From NCBI RefSeq assembly GCF_015471405.1, contig NZ_BLVZ01000006.1, forward strand, positions 248,001 through 312,000: a DNA stretch of 64,000 nucleotides. Direction: 5' to 3'. The DNA is from Pseudomonas cichorii. Its GTDB lineage: Bacteria; Pseudomonadota; Gammaproteobacteria; Pseudomonadales; Pseudomonadaceae. The notes below the pieces were generated by a model. It had not been told where the DNA came from, did no database searches, and saw nothing but the letters and a program-made list of their open reading frames with translations. The position numbers were made by a program, and so were the translations under genes. Of this stretch, positions 25,881 to 34,959 are shown piece after piece (the stretch's first letter is position 1; every line of letters starts with the position of its first letter).

Positions 25881-27871
25881 CAGGCACGACTCCCGATGCG
25901 TTTCAGGAACTTCAGAACGTGTTCCGGTACCTCGAAGCGACGGCGGTTGAGGATGACGCCATCGACCTTCTTGAACGCTGTATTCAATGTAGTCAGGGCG
26001 TCTTCGAGCATCGGTACGGTGGTTTGTTCGGCACGCACCACCAGCACGATCTGATCGGCATCACGCAACAGGACAAAGGCTTCCTGGTTGCCGTAAACCC
26101 CCGATGCATTGATCAGCACGATCTCGCCCGGTTTTGCCGGAGCCCGGCCTTCGGTTCGCACGGTATGGCCTTGCTCGACCAGCAGCGTACTCAGGCGCGA
26201 GATGACAAAGTTCACACCTTCGCCCCGATGCACGGAGGTAAAACCGATGGCCAGGCCTTTTTCCGCAACCTGACCCAGGGGCAGGATGCCGTATATGCGA
26301 TGCAGGTTGGCAGTGAGTGCCGCGCTGCGCTCCTGAGCGCGTTCCAGATCGGGAAGGCTGGTCCAGATCGGTACGCCAAAGCGTCCTTCGATCTTGTCTC
26401 CATCGTGGATGCGTTGGTCCAGCAGATAGAAGAAGTACAGCGCCAGGAAGCCTACGACAGCACTCAACGGGAAGGCCAGAAGCAGCATCAGCATGCTTTT
26501 CGGGAAAACCCGGCTGGCGTTGAAGGTGGCGTCTTCGATCGTGGCGATGTTGCTGATCTGGCTGTTGTCCAGTTCGCGGTCGATACGTGCTTTTTCCAGG
26601 CTGTCGGTATAGAGCGCATAGCTTTTCTGGGCAGCATCCAGCTCGTTCTGCAGACGCGAAAGCTCCGGCTCCAGTTTCAAGGCCAACTGACGGTCGCTCT
26701 CCAGTTGAGCCAGTTGTGCGTTCTGCTGCGCCAATTGGGTTTGCAGCCGTGCATAGCTGGTCTGTTGGTCGGCATACACGTTTTGCATGCGGTTATAGAT
26801 AGGGTTGGGCGTAATGCTTTCGGAACGCTGGATGGTCGCTTCCTGCTCCTTGAGCAGTTGCTTGAGGTTGTTGATTTCTTCGTTGGCGGCACGCACTGGC
26901 GGTGCCTGTTCCTTGAACGAACGCAACAGTTCCTGACGCTCGACTTCCTTGCCATTGATGCGGTTTTGCAGGTCCTGGCGGTTGGGGTTCAGCGCCAGCT
27001 CACGGCCTGCCGAAACCGTTTTGGGTTGTGCCGCCAGTTGTTTCTGCAGGGTGTCGAGCCCGGCCTTGGTGGAAGCAATGGCGCGAATGGTGTTGTTGCG
27101 TTCGGTGCGCAGGTCATTGAGGCCCTGTGACGTATCTGCCAGACGCTGGGAAATGCTCACCGCGCCCAACTGGTTCAGGTAACCCTGGATCTGTTGTTTG
27201 TGCGAAATGATGTTGGCACCAATCTTCTGGACTTCAGATTCGTAGAATCCATAGAGGCTGACGCGCCCCAGTGTCTTGGTACGTTGCAACTGGTATTCAT
27301 CGATCCAGGTCTTGAGCACGATCTGTGCCGTGACCGGGTCATTCCAGGTGAAGGTCAGCTCCATCACTGATGAGCCCTGCTCGTGACGGACCTTGAAGTT
27401 CTTTTCCAGGTCTTCGGCCATGCGTTCGACCGGGGTGCGCTTTTCTGCCAGCCCGAGGAATTGCAGAATGCTGTGGCCGGCATCGAAGACCGAACGTACG
27501 GCGTACTTGATGCCGTTTTTCACGGTGACCAGGAAGCCGGTTTCAGGCTGTGCCTTTGACAGTTCGTTCAGGTACTTCTCGGCGACCGTGCGCATGATCG
27601 GGCGTCCGGTGAGCATGCGTTCTTCGTCCAGCAGCGGGTCCCGCAGGCCGCTGGGTACGACGATCGCCTGGCGGTCGGACAGTTCGATGGGCACGGTGCT
27701 GCTGTCGCGGCCGGGTTTGACCAGCAGCAGAGCCGTAGACTCATAACGGTTGGGGAGCAGGAAGGCGCCCAGAATAACGATGACGAAAGTCACCAGCACA
27801 GTGATCTTTACTTCGCGCTTGAAGATAAAAAACAGGCGTAGCAGATCGCGGAATGAACGAATATTGATCAT
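25880..27871 (-). CDS. pslE: Psl chain-length/export protein, Wzz-type with degenerate kinase
   Basis: 663-residue inner-membrane polysaccharide co-polymerase. TM1 at about 21-40 (VLVTFVIVILGAFLLPNRY), a large periplasmic coiled coil (about 200-420) and TM2 at about 440-460, ending in a cytoplasmic domain resembling a BY-kinase. In that domain the Walker A loop reads FTSVHRGEGVNFVISRL, without the invariant Lys-Ser/Thr, so ATP binding is probably lost, and there is no Tyr-rich tail. It should govern chain length and pass polymer to PslD. Starts 16 bp after pslD. Confidence 0.9.
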   Translation of the reverse strand: MINIRSFRDLLRLFFIFKREVKITVLVTFVIVILGAFLLPNRYESTALLLVKPGRDSSTVPIELSDRQAIVVPSGLRDPLLDEERMLTGRPIMRTVAEKYLNELSKAQPETGFLVTVKNGIKYAVRSVFDAGHSILQFLGLAEKRTPVERMAEDLEKNFKVRHEQGSSVMELTFTWNDPVTAQIVLKTWIDEYQLQRTKTLGRVSLYGFYESEVQKIGANIISHKQQIQGYLNQLGAVSISQRLADTSQGLNDLRTERNNTIRAIASTKAGLDTLQKQLAAQPKTVSAGRELALNPNRQDLQNRINGKEVERQELLRSFKEQAPPVRAANEEINNLKQLLKEQEATIQRSESITPNPIYNRMQNVYADQQTSYARLQTQLAQQNAQLAQLESDRQLALKLEPELSRLQNELDAAQKSYALYTDSLEKARIDRELDNSQISNIATIEDATFNASRVFPKSMLMLLLAFPLSAVVGFLALYFFYLLDQRIHDGDKIEGRFGVPIWTSLPDLERAQERSAALTANLHRIYGILPLGQVAEKGLAIGFTSVHRGEGVNFVISRLSTLLVEQGHTVRTEGRAPAKPGEIVLINASGVYGNQEAFVLLRDADQIVLVVRAEQTTVPMLEDALTTLNTAFKKVDGVILNRRRFEVPEHVLKFLKRIGSRA

Positions 27872-27887
27872 GTCTTTTCCCTGACGA

Positions 27888-28664
27888 TTAGTTGTTGTTA
27901 CGCAACTCGTAGTTCATGCCCAGGCCTATCGATTTCGCGAAAGGAATCAACTGGTTGAAGTACAGGTTGACGCCGTCCACCTTGTTTCCGACTGTGGATT
28001 TGGGGACGAACACCACATCGCCGCGTTGCAGCAGTACCGGCGCGCGAGGCCCGCCAGCGTCTGCCCAAAGAAACTTGCTGTAGTCGAAGAAGTAAGTCTT
28101 GTAGAGGCCGTTTTCTTCCAGGCGCAGCAACGCCACCTGACCTGCATCGGCATCGAGTGCCACACCGCCTGCGCCTACCAGAGCCTGCTCCAGGTTGGTG
28201 GCGACATTGACCGGCAGAGTGACCGAGTTACGCACGGCGCCCCCCACGAACACCGTATTGCCTGGCGACTGGGAAATATTGATGGTCAGGGCCGTCTCGC
28301 GATAGACATCCTTGAGCTTGCTTTCCAGCAGGTCGTTCAACTGTTGCAAGGTCAGGCCAGCCGCCTTGACCGTGCCGATGTAGGGATAGGAAAAGGTCCC
28401 GTCGTTGAGCACCTGAAACAGCGTCAGCTCATAGATGGAGTTGGCGGTAAAGGCTGATATCGACGGTGCTTCCCCGGTGTTGCGCACGATACGCAAGGTA
28501 TCTCCGGGGCGAATCCGTTCCGGTGGCAAAGGTTTGCCTGCCAGAGCCCGTCCTGCCGCCTGGCCGGCTTCGATCTGCGCCTTGTCATCGGGCAAGCCGA
28601 CCCGCGCGGGTGTATTGCAAGCGCTTAGCAGCAATACGCTGATTAACAGCAGAATGCTTTTCAT
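27888..28664 (-). CDS. pslD: Psl outer-membrane export lipoprotein
   Basis: 258-residue polysaccharide export protein of the Wza (Poly_export + SLBB) type. Signal peptide KSILLLISVLLLSAC with lipidated Cys15. Poly_export domain at about 55-130 (PGDTLRIVRN, ISAFTANSIYELTLFQV, YIGTVKAAGLTLQQL), SLBB domain at 135-225. No outer-membrane C-terminal helix as long as that of Wza is seen. The start at 28664 is favoured over 28688 because a CAGGAG sequence precedes it and the signal peptide begins there. Directly preceded by pslB with a 143-bp gap where pslC is located in P. aeruginosa. Confidence 0.88.
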   Translation of the reverse strand: MKSILLLISVLLLSACNTPARVGLPDDKAQIEAGQAAGRALAGKPLPPERIRPGDTLRIVRNTGEAPSISAFTANSIYELTLFQVLNDGTFSYPYIGTVKAAGLTLQQLNDLLESKLKDVYRETALTINISQSPGNTVFVGGAVRNSVTLPVNVATNLEQALVGAGGVALDADAGQVALLRLEENGLYKTYFFDYSKFLWADAGGPRAPVLLQRGDVVFVPKSTVGNKVDGVNLYFNQLIPFAKSIGLGMNYELRNNN

Positions 28665-28807
28665 CGGTCCTGAACTCCTGTCATGCACGAATAAGGCTCC
28701 CTTTCGGGTAAAGAAATCATGTTGGCTGGTACTGCCTGTCCAGTGCGTGTTGGTTCAGTCCCTCATCGTTATTGATGTGCTTGTCATCGTGACCTTGTTA
28801 TCGAATT

Positions 28808-30265
28808 TCATGCCTTGATCGCTTGTTCCGGAGCCCGGCCATAGATGTCAGTGAAGCGCACGATGTCGTCCTCGCCCAGATACTCGCCGCTCTGGACTTC
28901 GATGATCACCAGATCAATGACTCCGGGGTTGACCAGGCGGTGCGTGTGTCCTGGCTTGATGAAGGTCGACTCATTGGTATCGAGCATGAACTCGCGTTCA
29001 CCATTGGTGACCCTGGCCATGCCGCTGACCACGATCCAGTGTTCGCTGCGATGGTGGTGCATCTGCAGTGACAGCGACCCTTGTGGGCGAACCACGATGC
29101 GCTTGATCTTGAAGCGTTTACCTTCCTCAAGAATCGTGTAAGTGCCCCATGGACGAGTGACGGTGCGGTGCAGGCGATAGGCATCGTGACCCTGGCGCTT
29201 GAGTTCCTGGGCAATGATTTTCACGTCCTGGCTTCGCTTGCCGTCAGCGATCAACAGGGCGTCGGGCGTATCGATGATGATCAGGTCGTCCAGGCCCACA
29301 CCACCCACCAGTCGTTTCGGGGAGTCGATGTAGCAGTTGGTCACGTCATGCAATACGGTCTGGCCGTTGCACTGGTTGCCCTTGGCATCCACTGCGGAGA
29401 GTTCGCGTACTGCCTGCCAGGAACCGATATCGCTCCAGCCCAGTTGGCAGGGCACAACGGCGACTTTCTTCGAGCGTTCCATCAGGGCGTAATCAATGGA
29501 GATATCCGGGACGGCCGCGAACAGCTCGCTGTCCAGTTCCAGCTGCAACTCCCGGTTGCCTTCCTTGCTGATGCTCTTTTCAAGGCATGCCTTGACCGCG
29601 ATCAACACCTCGGGCGCATGGATTTCAAGTTCATGCAGCAGGACTTCGGCACGCATGCAGAACATGCCCGCATTCCACAGGTGCTGCCCGCCGTCTACAT
29701 AGCTCTGGGCGGTGGCTGCGTCGGGTTTTTCGACGAAGCGTGCGACCTGATAACCATCGGCATTGAGCGACTGGGCCTTTTCGATATAGCCGAAACCTGT
29801 TTCCGGCTTGGTAGGCAAGATCCCGAAGGTCACCAGCCAGCCTTCATCCGCCAGTAGCCGTGCGGCACTGACAGCCTGGGAGAAGGCTGTCACATCGGTG
29901 ATCAGGTGATCGGCGGGCAGAACCAGCAGCTTGGCATCCGTGCCATACAGCTTGAGCGCATGCAGTGCAGCTGCCGCGATGGCCGGTGCCGTGTTGCGGC
30001 CGAAAGGCTCAAGGATGAAGTCCAGAGGGACCTTGCTCTTGTTGAGCTGACGGTAGTCGTCTGCGGTACGGAAATACACTTCACGGTTGGTGACGGTCAG
30101 CAGACGCTCGACGCCTGGCAGGCCTGTGGCGCGTTTGAAGGTTTTTTGCAGCAGGCTTTCGCCATCGGGAAGGCGCATGAAAGGCTTGGGCATGGCTTCG
30201 CGAGAGACCGGCCAGAGTCGGGTGCCGGACCCGCCGGCGATGATGCAGGGGATGAGGTTGCTCAT
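28808..30265 (-). CDS. pslB: mannose-1-phosphate guanylyltransferase / mannose-6-phosphate isomerase
   Basis: 485-residue bifunctional type II PMI-GMP enzyme that makes GDP-mannose. The N-terminal pyrophosphorylase signature is IIAGGSGTRLWPVSREAMPK, with the second site FVEKPD; the C-terminal cupin isomerase domain has RPWGTYTILEEG, SLQMHHHRSEHWIVVSG and FIKPGHTHRL with metal-binding His/Glu. The ATG at 30265 overlaps the pslA stop by one base. It is one of the paralogs found in alginate (algA) and Psl clusters; the neighbours decide for psl. Confidence 0.93.
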   Translation of the reverse strand: MSNLIPCIIAGGSGTRLWPVSREAMPKPFMRLPDGESLLQKTFKRATGLPGVERLLTVTNREVYFRTADDYRQLNKSKVPLDFILEPFGRNTAPAIAAAALHALKLYGTDAKLLVLPADHLITDVTAFSQAVSAARLLADEGWLVTFGILPTKPETGFGYIEKAQSLNADGYQVARFVEKPDAATAQSYVDGGQHLWNAGMFCMRAEVLLHELEIHAPEVLIAVKACLEKSISKEGNRELQLELDSELFAAVPDISIDYALMERSKKVAVVPCQLGWSDIGSWQAVRELSAVDAKGNQCNGQTVLHDVTNCYIDSPKRLVGGVGLDDLIIIDTPDALLIADGKRSQDVKIIAQELKRQGHDAYRLHRTVTRPWGTYTILEEGKRFKIKRIVVRPQGSLSLQMHHHRSEHWIVVSGMARVTNGEREFMLDTNESTFIKPGHTHRLVNPGVIDLVIIEVQSGEYLGEDDIVRFTDIYGRAPEQAIKA

Positions 30266-31701
30266 CAATAAGCCTCACGAGTGAAGAGCACTGCCGGAAC
30301 AGTGCGCATAAGGATGTAAAGGTCGAACCAGACGGACCAGTTTTCTATGTACTCAAGATCGAATTCGACGCGCTTTTCGATTTTTTCCACGGTGTCTGTT
30401 TCACCACGATAGCCATTGATCTGGGCCAGACCGGTGATTCCCGGCTTGACCCTGTGGCGTGACGTGTACTCCTTCACCGCTTGCTCGAAGAGAATGCCGG
30501 CCGCTTTGGTTGCCGTTGCATGGGGCCGAGGCCCCACCATCGACATGCTGCCTGCCACGACATTGAACAACTGTGGCAGCTCATCCAGGCTGGTCTTGCG
30601 TATGAAGCGCCCGACCCGAGTGACCCTGGCGTCACCTCGCGTGGTTTGTTGCTCGGCGGTTGCATCGGCCTGATGCTGATGCATGGAACGAAACTTGAAG
30701 ACCTCGATCAGCCGGTTGTTGTAGCCATAACGTTTTTGCCGGAACAGCACCGGGCCAGGAGAGTCGAGCTTGATCGCCAGGGCGATGAGCAGCATGACCG
30801 GCGACAGCGCCAGTACCGCCAGCGTCGAGAGCACAATGTCCTCGGCCCGCTTGAAAAAGGGCGACCAGCCATTGAGTGGCACATCCGAAGCGTTGAACAT
30901 CGGCAGCTTGGCGACTTCGGTGATGCGGTTGTGGGTGTGCCTGAAAGCAATCATGTCCGGCACCAGCAAGACATTCACTGGCAGCCTGCGCAGTTCGCGA
31001 ATGATGTAGTCCATGCGGTTTTCGGCGGTCCAGGGCAGGGCAACCAGTACCTGGGTGACTTTCTCTTCCCTGATCAGCCGCTCAAGATCGCTGGTGTTGC
31101 CCAGCAAGGGCAGGTTGGCGACGGTCTTGGGCATGCGGCCAATGCGGTCATCGATGAAGCCGGTTACACCCGAACGGATGTCTTGATGCTCAAGCAGGTA
31201 TTCGGCCAGACGCAGGCCGTTTTCCGTTGCCCCCAGAATCACCGCGTTCTGCAGGAAAATGCCCTTGCGCATCTGGTGCTTGAAAAACACCAGCATCAGC
31301 AAGCGCACGATACAGAACAGGGCCAGGCTGCTGAGGTACCAGAAAATCAGCTGCTCGTTGGTCAGACGCTCGAAAAAGCCCATGGTCTGGTGCATGAACA
31401 GCAATACGCCGAAGGATGCGGACCAGGCGAAGACGATGACGCGCAAACGTAATGCGTTACTGAACAGCGCTTCGGAATAAACCCCCAGAGCCTGGAATAT
31501 CAGGACGCTGACCACGCTGAAAAACAGCGGCATCACTGCGTAATCCTGCGGGTTTTCGATAGCGCCATCATGCAGGAGTACCAGAATCAGCAATCCTGGC
31601 AGGATGCAGGAGGCTCCATGGATCAGGCGGATGCCCAAAAGGAAGTATTCGACCAGGCTGGTGCGTGTCAGCGAAAGACTGTCGACTGGTTGCAACCGCA
31701 T
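30265..31701 (-). CDS. pslA: undecaprenyl-phosphate glucose phosphotransferase
   Basis: 478-residue polyisoprenyl-phosphate hexose-1-phosphate transferase of the WbaP/PslA type, the priming enzyme of Psl synthesis. Four hydrophobic segments in the first 140 residues, a Rossmann-like CoA-binding-type domain ([17 protein letters not shown]) and a fifth membrane helix at about 275-297, followed by the catalytic bacterial sugar transferase domain: [38 protein letters not shown] with the catalytic DE pair, VGPRPH and [19 protein letters not shown]. First gene of the operon; GGGAG ribosome site 31706-31710. Confidence 0.94.
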   Translation of the reverse strand: MRLQPVDSLSLTRTSLVEYFLLGIRLIHGASCILPGLLILVLLHDGAIENPQDYAVMPLFFSVVSVLIFQALGVYSEALFSNALRLRVIVFAWSASFGVLLFMHQTMGFFERLTNEQLIFWYLSSLALFCIVRLLMLVFFKHQMRKGIFLQNAVILGATENGLRLAEYLLEHQDIRSGVTGFIDDRIGRMPKTVANLPLLGNTSDLERLIREEKVTQVLVALPWTAENRMDYIIRELRRLPVNVLLVPDMIAFRHTHNRITEVAKLPMFNASDVPLNGWSPFFKRAEDIVLSTLAVLALSPVMLLIALAIKLDSPGPVLFRQKRYGYNNRLIEVFKFRSMHQHQADATAEQQTTRGDARVTRVGRFIRKTSLDELPQLFNVVAGSMSMVGPRPHATATKAAGILFEQAVKEYTSRHRVKPGITGLAQINGYRGETDTVEKIEKRVEFDLEYIENWSVWFDLYILMRTVPAVLFTREAY

Positions 31702-32186
31702 AAAGCTCCCTCACTACATGGCACTCATGGTTCGAGTGCCGATCCATGATCTGTCGGTCGTAATATCCTAGAGTCAAAAAAATATCTTTTCTATTTATTT
31801 ATTCCAAGAAAAGCCATTTATTTGTCGTTTTTGGTTTTTTTCCTCATGTCCCCTGATGGTGTGTCAATTTTTTCAAGTCATTCAAAGCCTTTGATCGCGT
31901 AGGTCTTTTCGTTGGTTTTTGAAAAACAGCACCCTCGAATGGGGGTTTCTTGACAGTAAAGCTCATGAAACAAAAAAAGTTTCATTCTTGGGATTTTATT
32001 TTGGCTTTTTGCGTTGTTGCAGAGCTGTTGCAGGCGTGCGCGTTCAGTTATTTCAAGGGAGGTCCGGCCAGCAGGCCCCTTGAAAAAATTATCCGGAAGA
32101 AGGGGTTTTTTCTTGTGCGGTGGGGTCACATCCACGTGTTACACGGAAAGTGTCTTCGTACAGACTATCGATTATGGAGAAGCGTC
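31702..32186. promoter_or_regulatory. psl leader and yegS upstream region
   Basis: 485 bp, strongly AT-rich in the part at 31775-31880. On the minus strand the pslA leader contains a hairpin with GGCACTC arms (31720-31726 and 31734-31740) and three GGA motifs, at 31766-31768, 31743-31745 and within the ribosome site at 31707-31709; ANGGA motifs are RsmA/CsrA targets, and pslA is known to be repressed by RsmA in P. aeruginosa. The plus strand leads to yegS. I see no gene here; small frames at 31878-32135 and upstream of 32187 look incidental. Confidence 0.5.
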
Positions 32187-33104
32187 ATGACAAAACGCAG
32201 AGCGATTCTGATTCTGCATGGCAAGCAGTCGCTTAATGAGGATGTACGCAGCGCCGTGATGGAAAAGCGTGAGCAAGGCTGGGAGCTGGATGTTCGACTG
32301 ACCTGGGAGGGCGGTGACGCGCAGCGTCTGGTCACCGAAGCGCTGACGAACGGACACCGGCACATCATTGCCGGAGGCGGGGACGGCACCGTACGCGATA
32401 TTGCCGAAGCTCTTGCGCAGGCTGAGACACAGAGCAGCCTTGTGATTCTGCCATTGGGCACCGCCAATGATTTCGCCCGTGCAGCCGGTGTACCGCTGGA
32501 AGTGTCGGATGCACTGGATCTGCTGGATGTAGAGCCACGTGCGGTCGATCTCGGGGAAGTGGACGGCAAGCTGTTCCTGAACATGGCCACTGGCGGCTTT
32601 GGCAGCCAGGTGACAGCCAATACCTCTGAAGACCTGAAAAAGGTGCTGGGCGGCGCTGCGTATCTGTTTACCGGGTTGTCGCGGTTCAGCGAGCTGCATG
32701 CGGCTCATGGCGAACTGGTCGGGCCGGATTTTCACTGGCGCGGCAATCTGCTGGCCCTGGGCATCGGTAACGGTCGACAGGCCGGAGGCGGTCATGTGTT
32801 GTGCCCGGAAGCGATGGTCGATGATGGCATGCTCGATATCAGCATCCTTCCGGCGCCTCAGGAGGTTGTCGGTACGCTCAAGCGGCTGCTCGAAGGCGGG
32901 TTGGGGATCGACAATATGTTCGTTCGTGCGCGCCTGCCGTGGGTTGAACTCAAGTCCGCCCAGGGGCTGGACATCAATCTGGACGGTGAACCGTTATCAG
33001 GCGAGAACCTGCGCTTTGTGGCCCGCCCCGGCGCCTTGCGGATCCATTTGCCCGGGAATTCGCCGGTGCTCGGGACGGTACAGGCACTCAGTCGTCCAGA
33101 CTGA
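32187..33104 (+). CDS. yegS: lipid kinase, YegS-like
   Basis: 305-residue member of the diacylglycerol/sphingosine kinase family, which phosphorylates lipids such as phosphatidylglycerol or diacylglycerol. The nucleotide motif GGGDGTVRDIAEAL is at about 62-75, followed by LPLGTANDFARAAGVP at about 90-105 and the C-terminal dGEP motif LDINLDGEPLSG. A longer in-frame start (31950) exists, but family homology begins at MTKRRAILILHGKQ and GGAGA lies just before ATG 32187. It converges with the response-regulator gene, overlapping it by 17 bp. Confidence 0.93.
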   Translation: MTKRRAILILHGKQSLNEDVRSAVMEKREQGWELDVRLTWEGGDAQRLVTEALTNGHRHIIAGGGDGTVRDIAEALAQAETQSSLVILPLGTANDFARAAGVPLEVSDALDLLDVEPRAVDLGEVDGKLFLNMATGGFGSQVTANTSEDLKKVLGGAAYLFTGLSRFSELHAAHGELVGPDFHWRGNLLALGIGNGRQAGGGHVLCPEAMVDDGMLDISILPAPQEVVGTLKRLLEGGLGIDNMFVRARLPWVELKSAQGLDINLDGEPLSGENLRFVARPGALRIHLPGNSPVLGTVQALSRPD

Positions 33105-33747
33105 TGATCCGTTCGCGCACGCAAAACAGTACCAGCCCGGCAACATCGTAGATCTGCAGGCGCTTCATGATCTGTGAGCGATGGCTTTCCACGGTCTTGA
33201 TGCTCAGGCCCAGCCCGCTGGCGATTTCACGGGTGGATTTGCCGCGTACGACCAGACGCAGGATCTCCAGTTGGCGAGCAGTGAGGTTGTACTTGTCCAG
33301 TGGCTCGGGTTTGTTTGCCCGGGGACCACGCAAGGCCCGATTGATCACGGTATGGGCGATGGCAGGGCTCAAATAGCGCTCGCCGTTGCGCAGGGCTTCC
33401 AGTGCCTGTTCCAGTTCCTTGGCTGTCGCGTCCTTGAGCAGATAGCCATGGGCACCCATTTCCAGGGCTCGCATGATCGTGTCGGTGTCGGTATGCATCG
33501 AGATGATCAGCACTTTGCTGTGGGGTTGCACCCCAAGCAGTTGTTCCAGGGCGTCCAGGCCGTTGGTGTCCTTCATGGTGATGTCCAGAAGGATGATGTC
33601 CGGTTCCAGTTCGAGTACCAGACTCGACAGTTGGCTGCCATCAGCCGCCTCGCCAATCACGGCGTAGCCGGGAATGTCTGAAACCAGAGCGCGGACGCCA
33701 GCCCTTATCAGCGAGTGGTCATCGATCAGTAATAGATTGCAAGTCAT
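33088..33747 (-). CDS. LuxR/NarL-type response regulator
   Basis: 219-residue two-component response regulator. Receiver domain 1-120 with acidic pocket Asp9/Asp10, phosphoacceptor Asp55 in PDIILLDITMKD, and Lys105 region YLLKDATAKELEQAL; C-terminal LuxR HTH from about residue 155 (LTARQLEILRLVVRGKSTRE then IASGLGLSIKTVESHRSQIM). Its ATG overlaps the stop of the histidine kinase gene by 4 bp, so the pair is one operon. Similar to GacA/DegU/UhpA-like regulators; regulon unknown. A longer frame to 33849 is ignored because homology starts at MTCNLLLIDD. Confidence 0.94.
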   Translation of the reverse strand: MTCNLLLIDDHSLIRAGVRALVSDIPGYAVIGEAADGSQLSSLVLELEPDIILLDITMKDTNGLDALEQLLGVQPHSKVLIISMHTDTDTIMRALEMGAHGYLLKDATAKELEQALEALRNGERYLSPAIAHTVINRALRGPRANKPEPLDKYNLTARQLEILRLVVRGKSTREIASGLGLSIKTVESHRSQIMKRLQIYDVAGLVLFCVRERIISLDD

Positions 33748-34637
33748 TGGGGGTTCTTGTGTGCATTGGCCCGTTCGTGTGTGCGAGGAGCCCAGGGAAA
33801 CAATACGTCGATCTGTGTGCCTTTGCCCGGCGTGCTGTGCAGGCTCCATGAGCCATTGAGCAAGGCTACCCGTTCTGCCATGCCCGCCATGCCGCGCTGG
33901 CCAGCATGTGCCGGGTTATGTGCCGGCTCGAAGCCTATGCCGTCGTCGGCGATGAAGAGTGAAAGCCCGGCGGGCAAGCGTTGCAGGCGTACCAGCAGGT
34001 TTTCGGCACGGGAGTGGCGCAGCACGTTGGTCACGGCTTCCTGAGTGATGCGGAAAGCGGCCACGGCCATTTCTTCGGGAATGCCGGTCAGCCGCTGGTG
34101 GCACTCCAGGCTCCAGCGCACCGGGCTGTCGGTCAGGGCGTTCAGCAGATGAGCCCGCAAGCTGGCTTCCAGCCCCAGGCTCGACAGTTGGCGGGGATTG
34201 AGGATGGCTGACAGGTCGCGCACTTTGTCCAGGGTTTCTTCAAGAATGCTGTTCAGTTGTATGCCGTGGGACTGTAAATCTGTCGTTAAGCGGCGTTGCA
34301 GCCAGTCGCACTGGATCTTTGCAGCGGTCAGCATCTGGCCGATGTCGTCATGCAATTCCCGGCTGAGCCGATGGCGTTCGCTTTCCTGAACTTCCAGCAT
34401 CCGTTCGGCCAGTTCCTGGGGTTTAAGCTGGATCAGTTTGTTGGCACGTAGTTGTGCGAGCCAGATGCTCACGAACGTGATCAGGTTCAGTGCCAGCAGT
34501 GAAAGGGGGAGTGCGTCAGAACTGAGAAACAGCCCGATATTGCCCAGGATTGCGCCCGTACACAGCACATTCGTAAGCCACTGGGCGTTTTTCGTGTTGA
34601 GGGATCGAACTCTGGGGAGCTTCCTGCTGACATGCAT
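33744..34637 (-). CDS. sensor histidine kinase, HisKA_3 type
   Basis: 297 residues. Two membrane segments at about 21-40 and 43-63 with almost no periplasmic loop, so it is an intramembrane-sensing-type kinase. The dimerisation/phosphoacceptor domain is ESERHRLSRELHDDIGQML with His96, a typical NarX/DegS (HisKA_3) motif; the HATPase_c domain follows with an N box RITQEAVTNVLRHS and G boxes DDGIGFEP and AGQRGMAGMAERV. Stop overlaps its partner regulator. Start set at ATG 34637, since TTG 34652 would have no ribosome site. Confidence 0.92.
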   Translation of the reverse strand: MHVSRKLPRVRSLNTKNAQWLTNVLCTGAILGNIGLFLSSDALPLSLLALNLITFVSIWLAQLRANKLIQLKPQELAERMLEVQESERHRLSRELHDDIGQMLTAAKIQCDWLQRRLTTDLQSHGIQLNSILEETLDKVRDLSAILNPRQLSSLGLEASLRAHLLNALTDSPVRWSLECHQRLTGIPEEMAVAAFRITQEAVTNVLRHSRAENLLVRLQRLPAGLSLFIADDGIGFEPAHNPAHAGQRGMAGMAERVALLNGSWSLHSTPGKGTQIDVLFPWAPRTHERANAHKNPQ

Positions 34638-34959
34638 AAAGAATGGCGCCAATTGATGGTCAGTGCGTATGACCTGGCATTATCGAGGTCAGGTCAATAT
34701 CACGTAGTTGTATAACAGCCCGTCAGTTTCAGAGCCTGTCCATGTCCGGCGAGTGATCTTATCTCAATGCTGCGATGATTTAATGTTTTAACCTGCCTTC
34801 CTGTAAACAGGAAATTGCAGGGCAATGCGTGCGCTGGCACGTACCGTAATAGTGTCCTGATGTTTCTGAAGGGATATCGACTTGAAAACAGGCAATGATT
34901 TGCCGGGGGAAGATGGCCTGCAAGACCGGTTGTCATTTGCGCGTAACAGGCTGCGATGA
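34638..34959. other. intergenic region, no feature seen
   Basis: 322 bp between the histidine kinase start and the end of the next minus-strand gene. It should hold the kinase promoter, but I see no clear -35/-10 pair, operator or terminator. Short frames in it look incidental. Confidence 0.4.

Noticed and set aside
31950..32186. Upstream extension of yegS by 79 codons
   Set aside because: AT-rich, no conserved segment, and a ribosome site precedes ATG 32187, where family homology starts.
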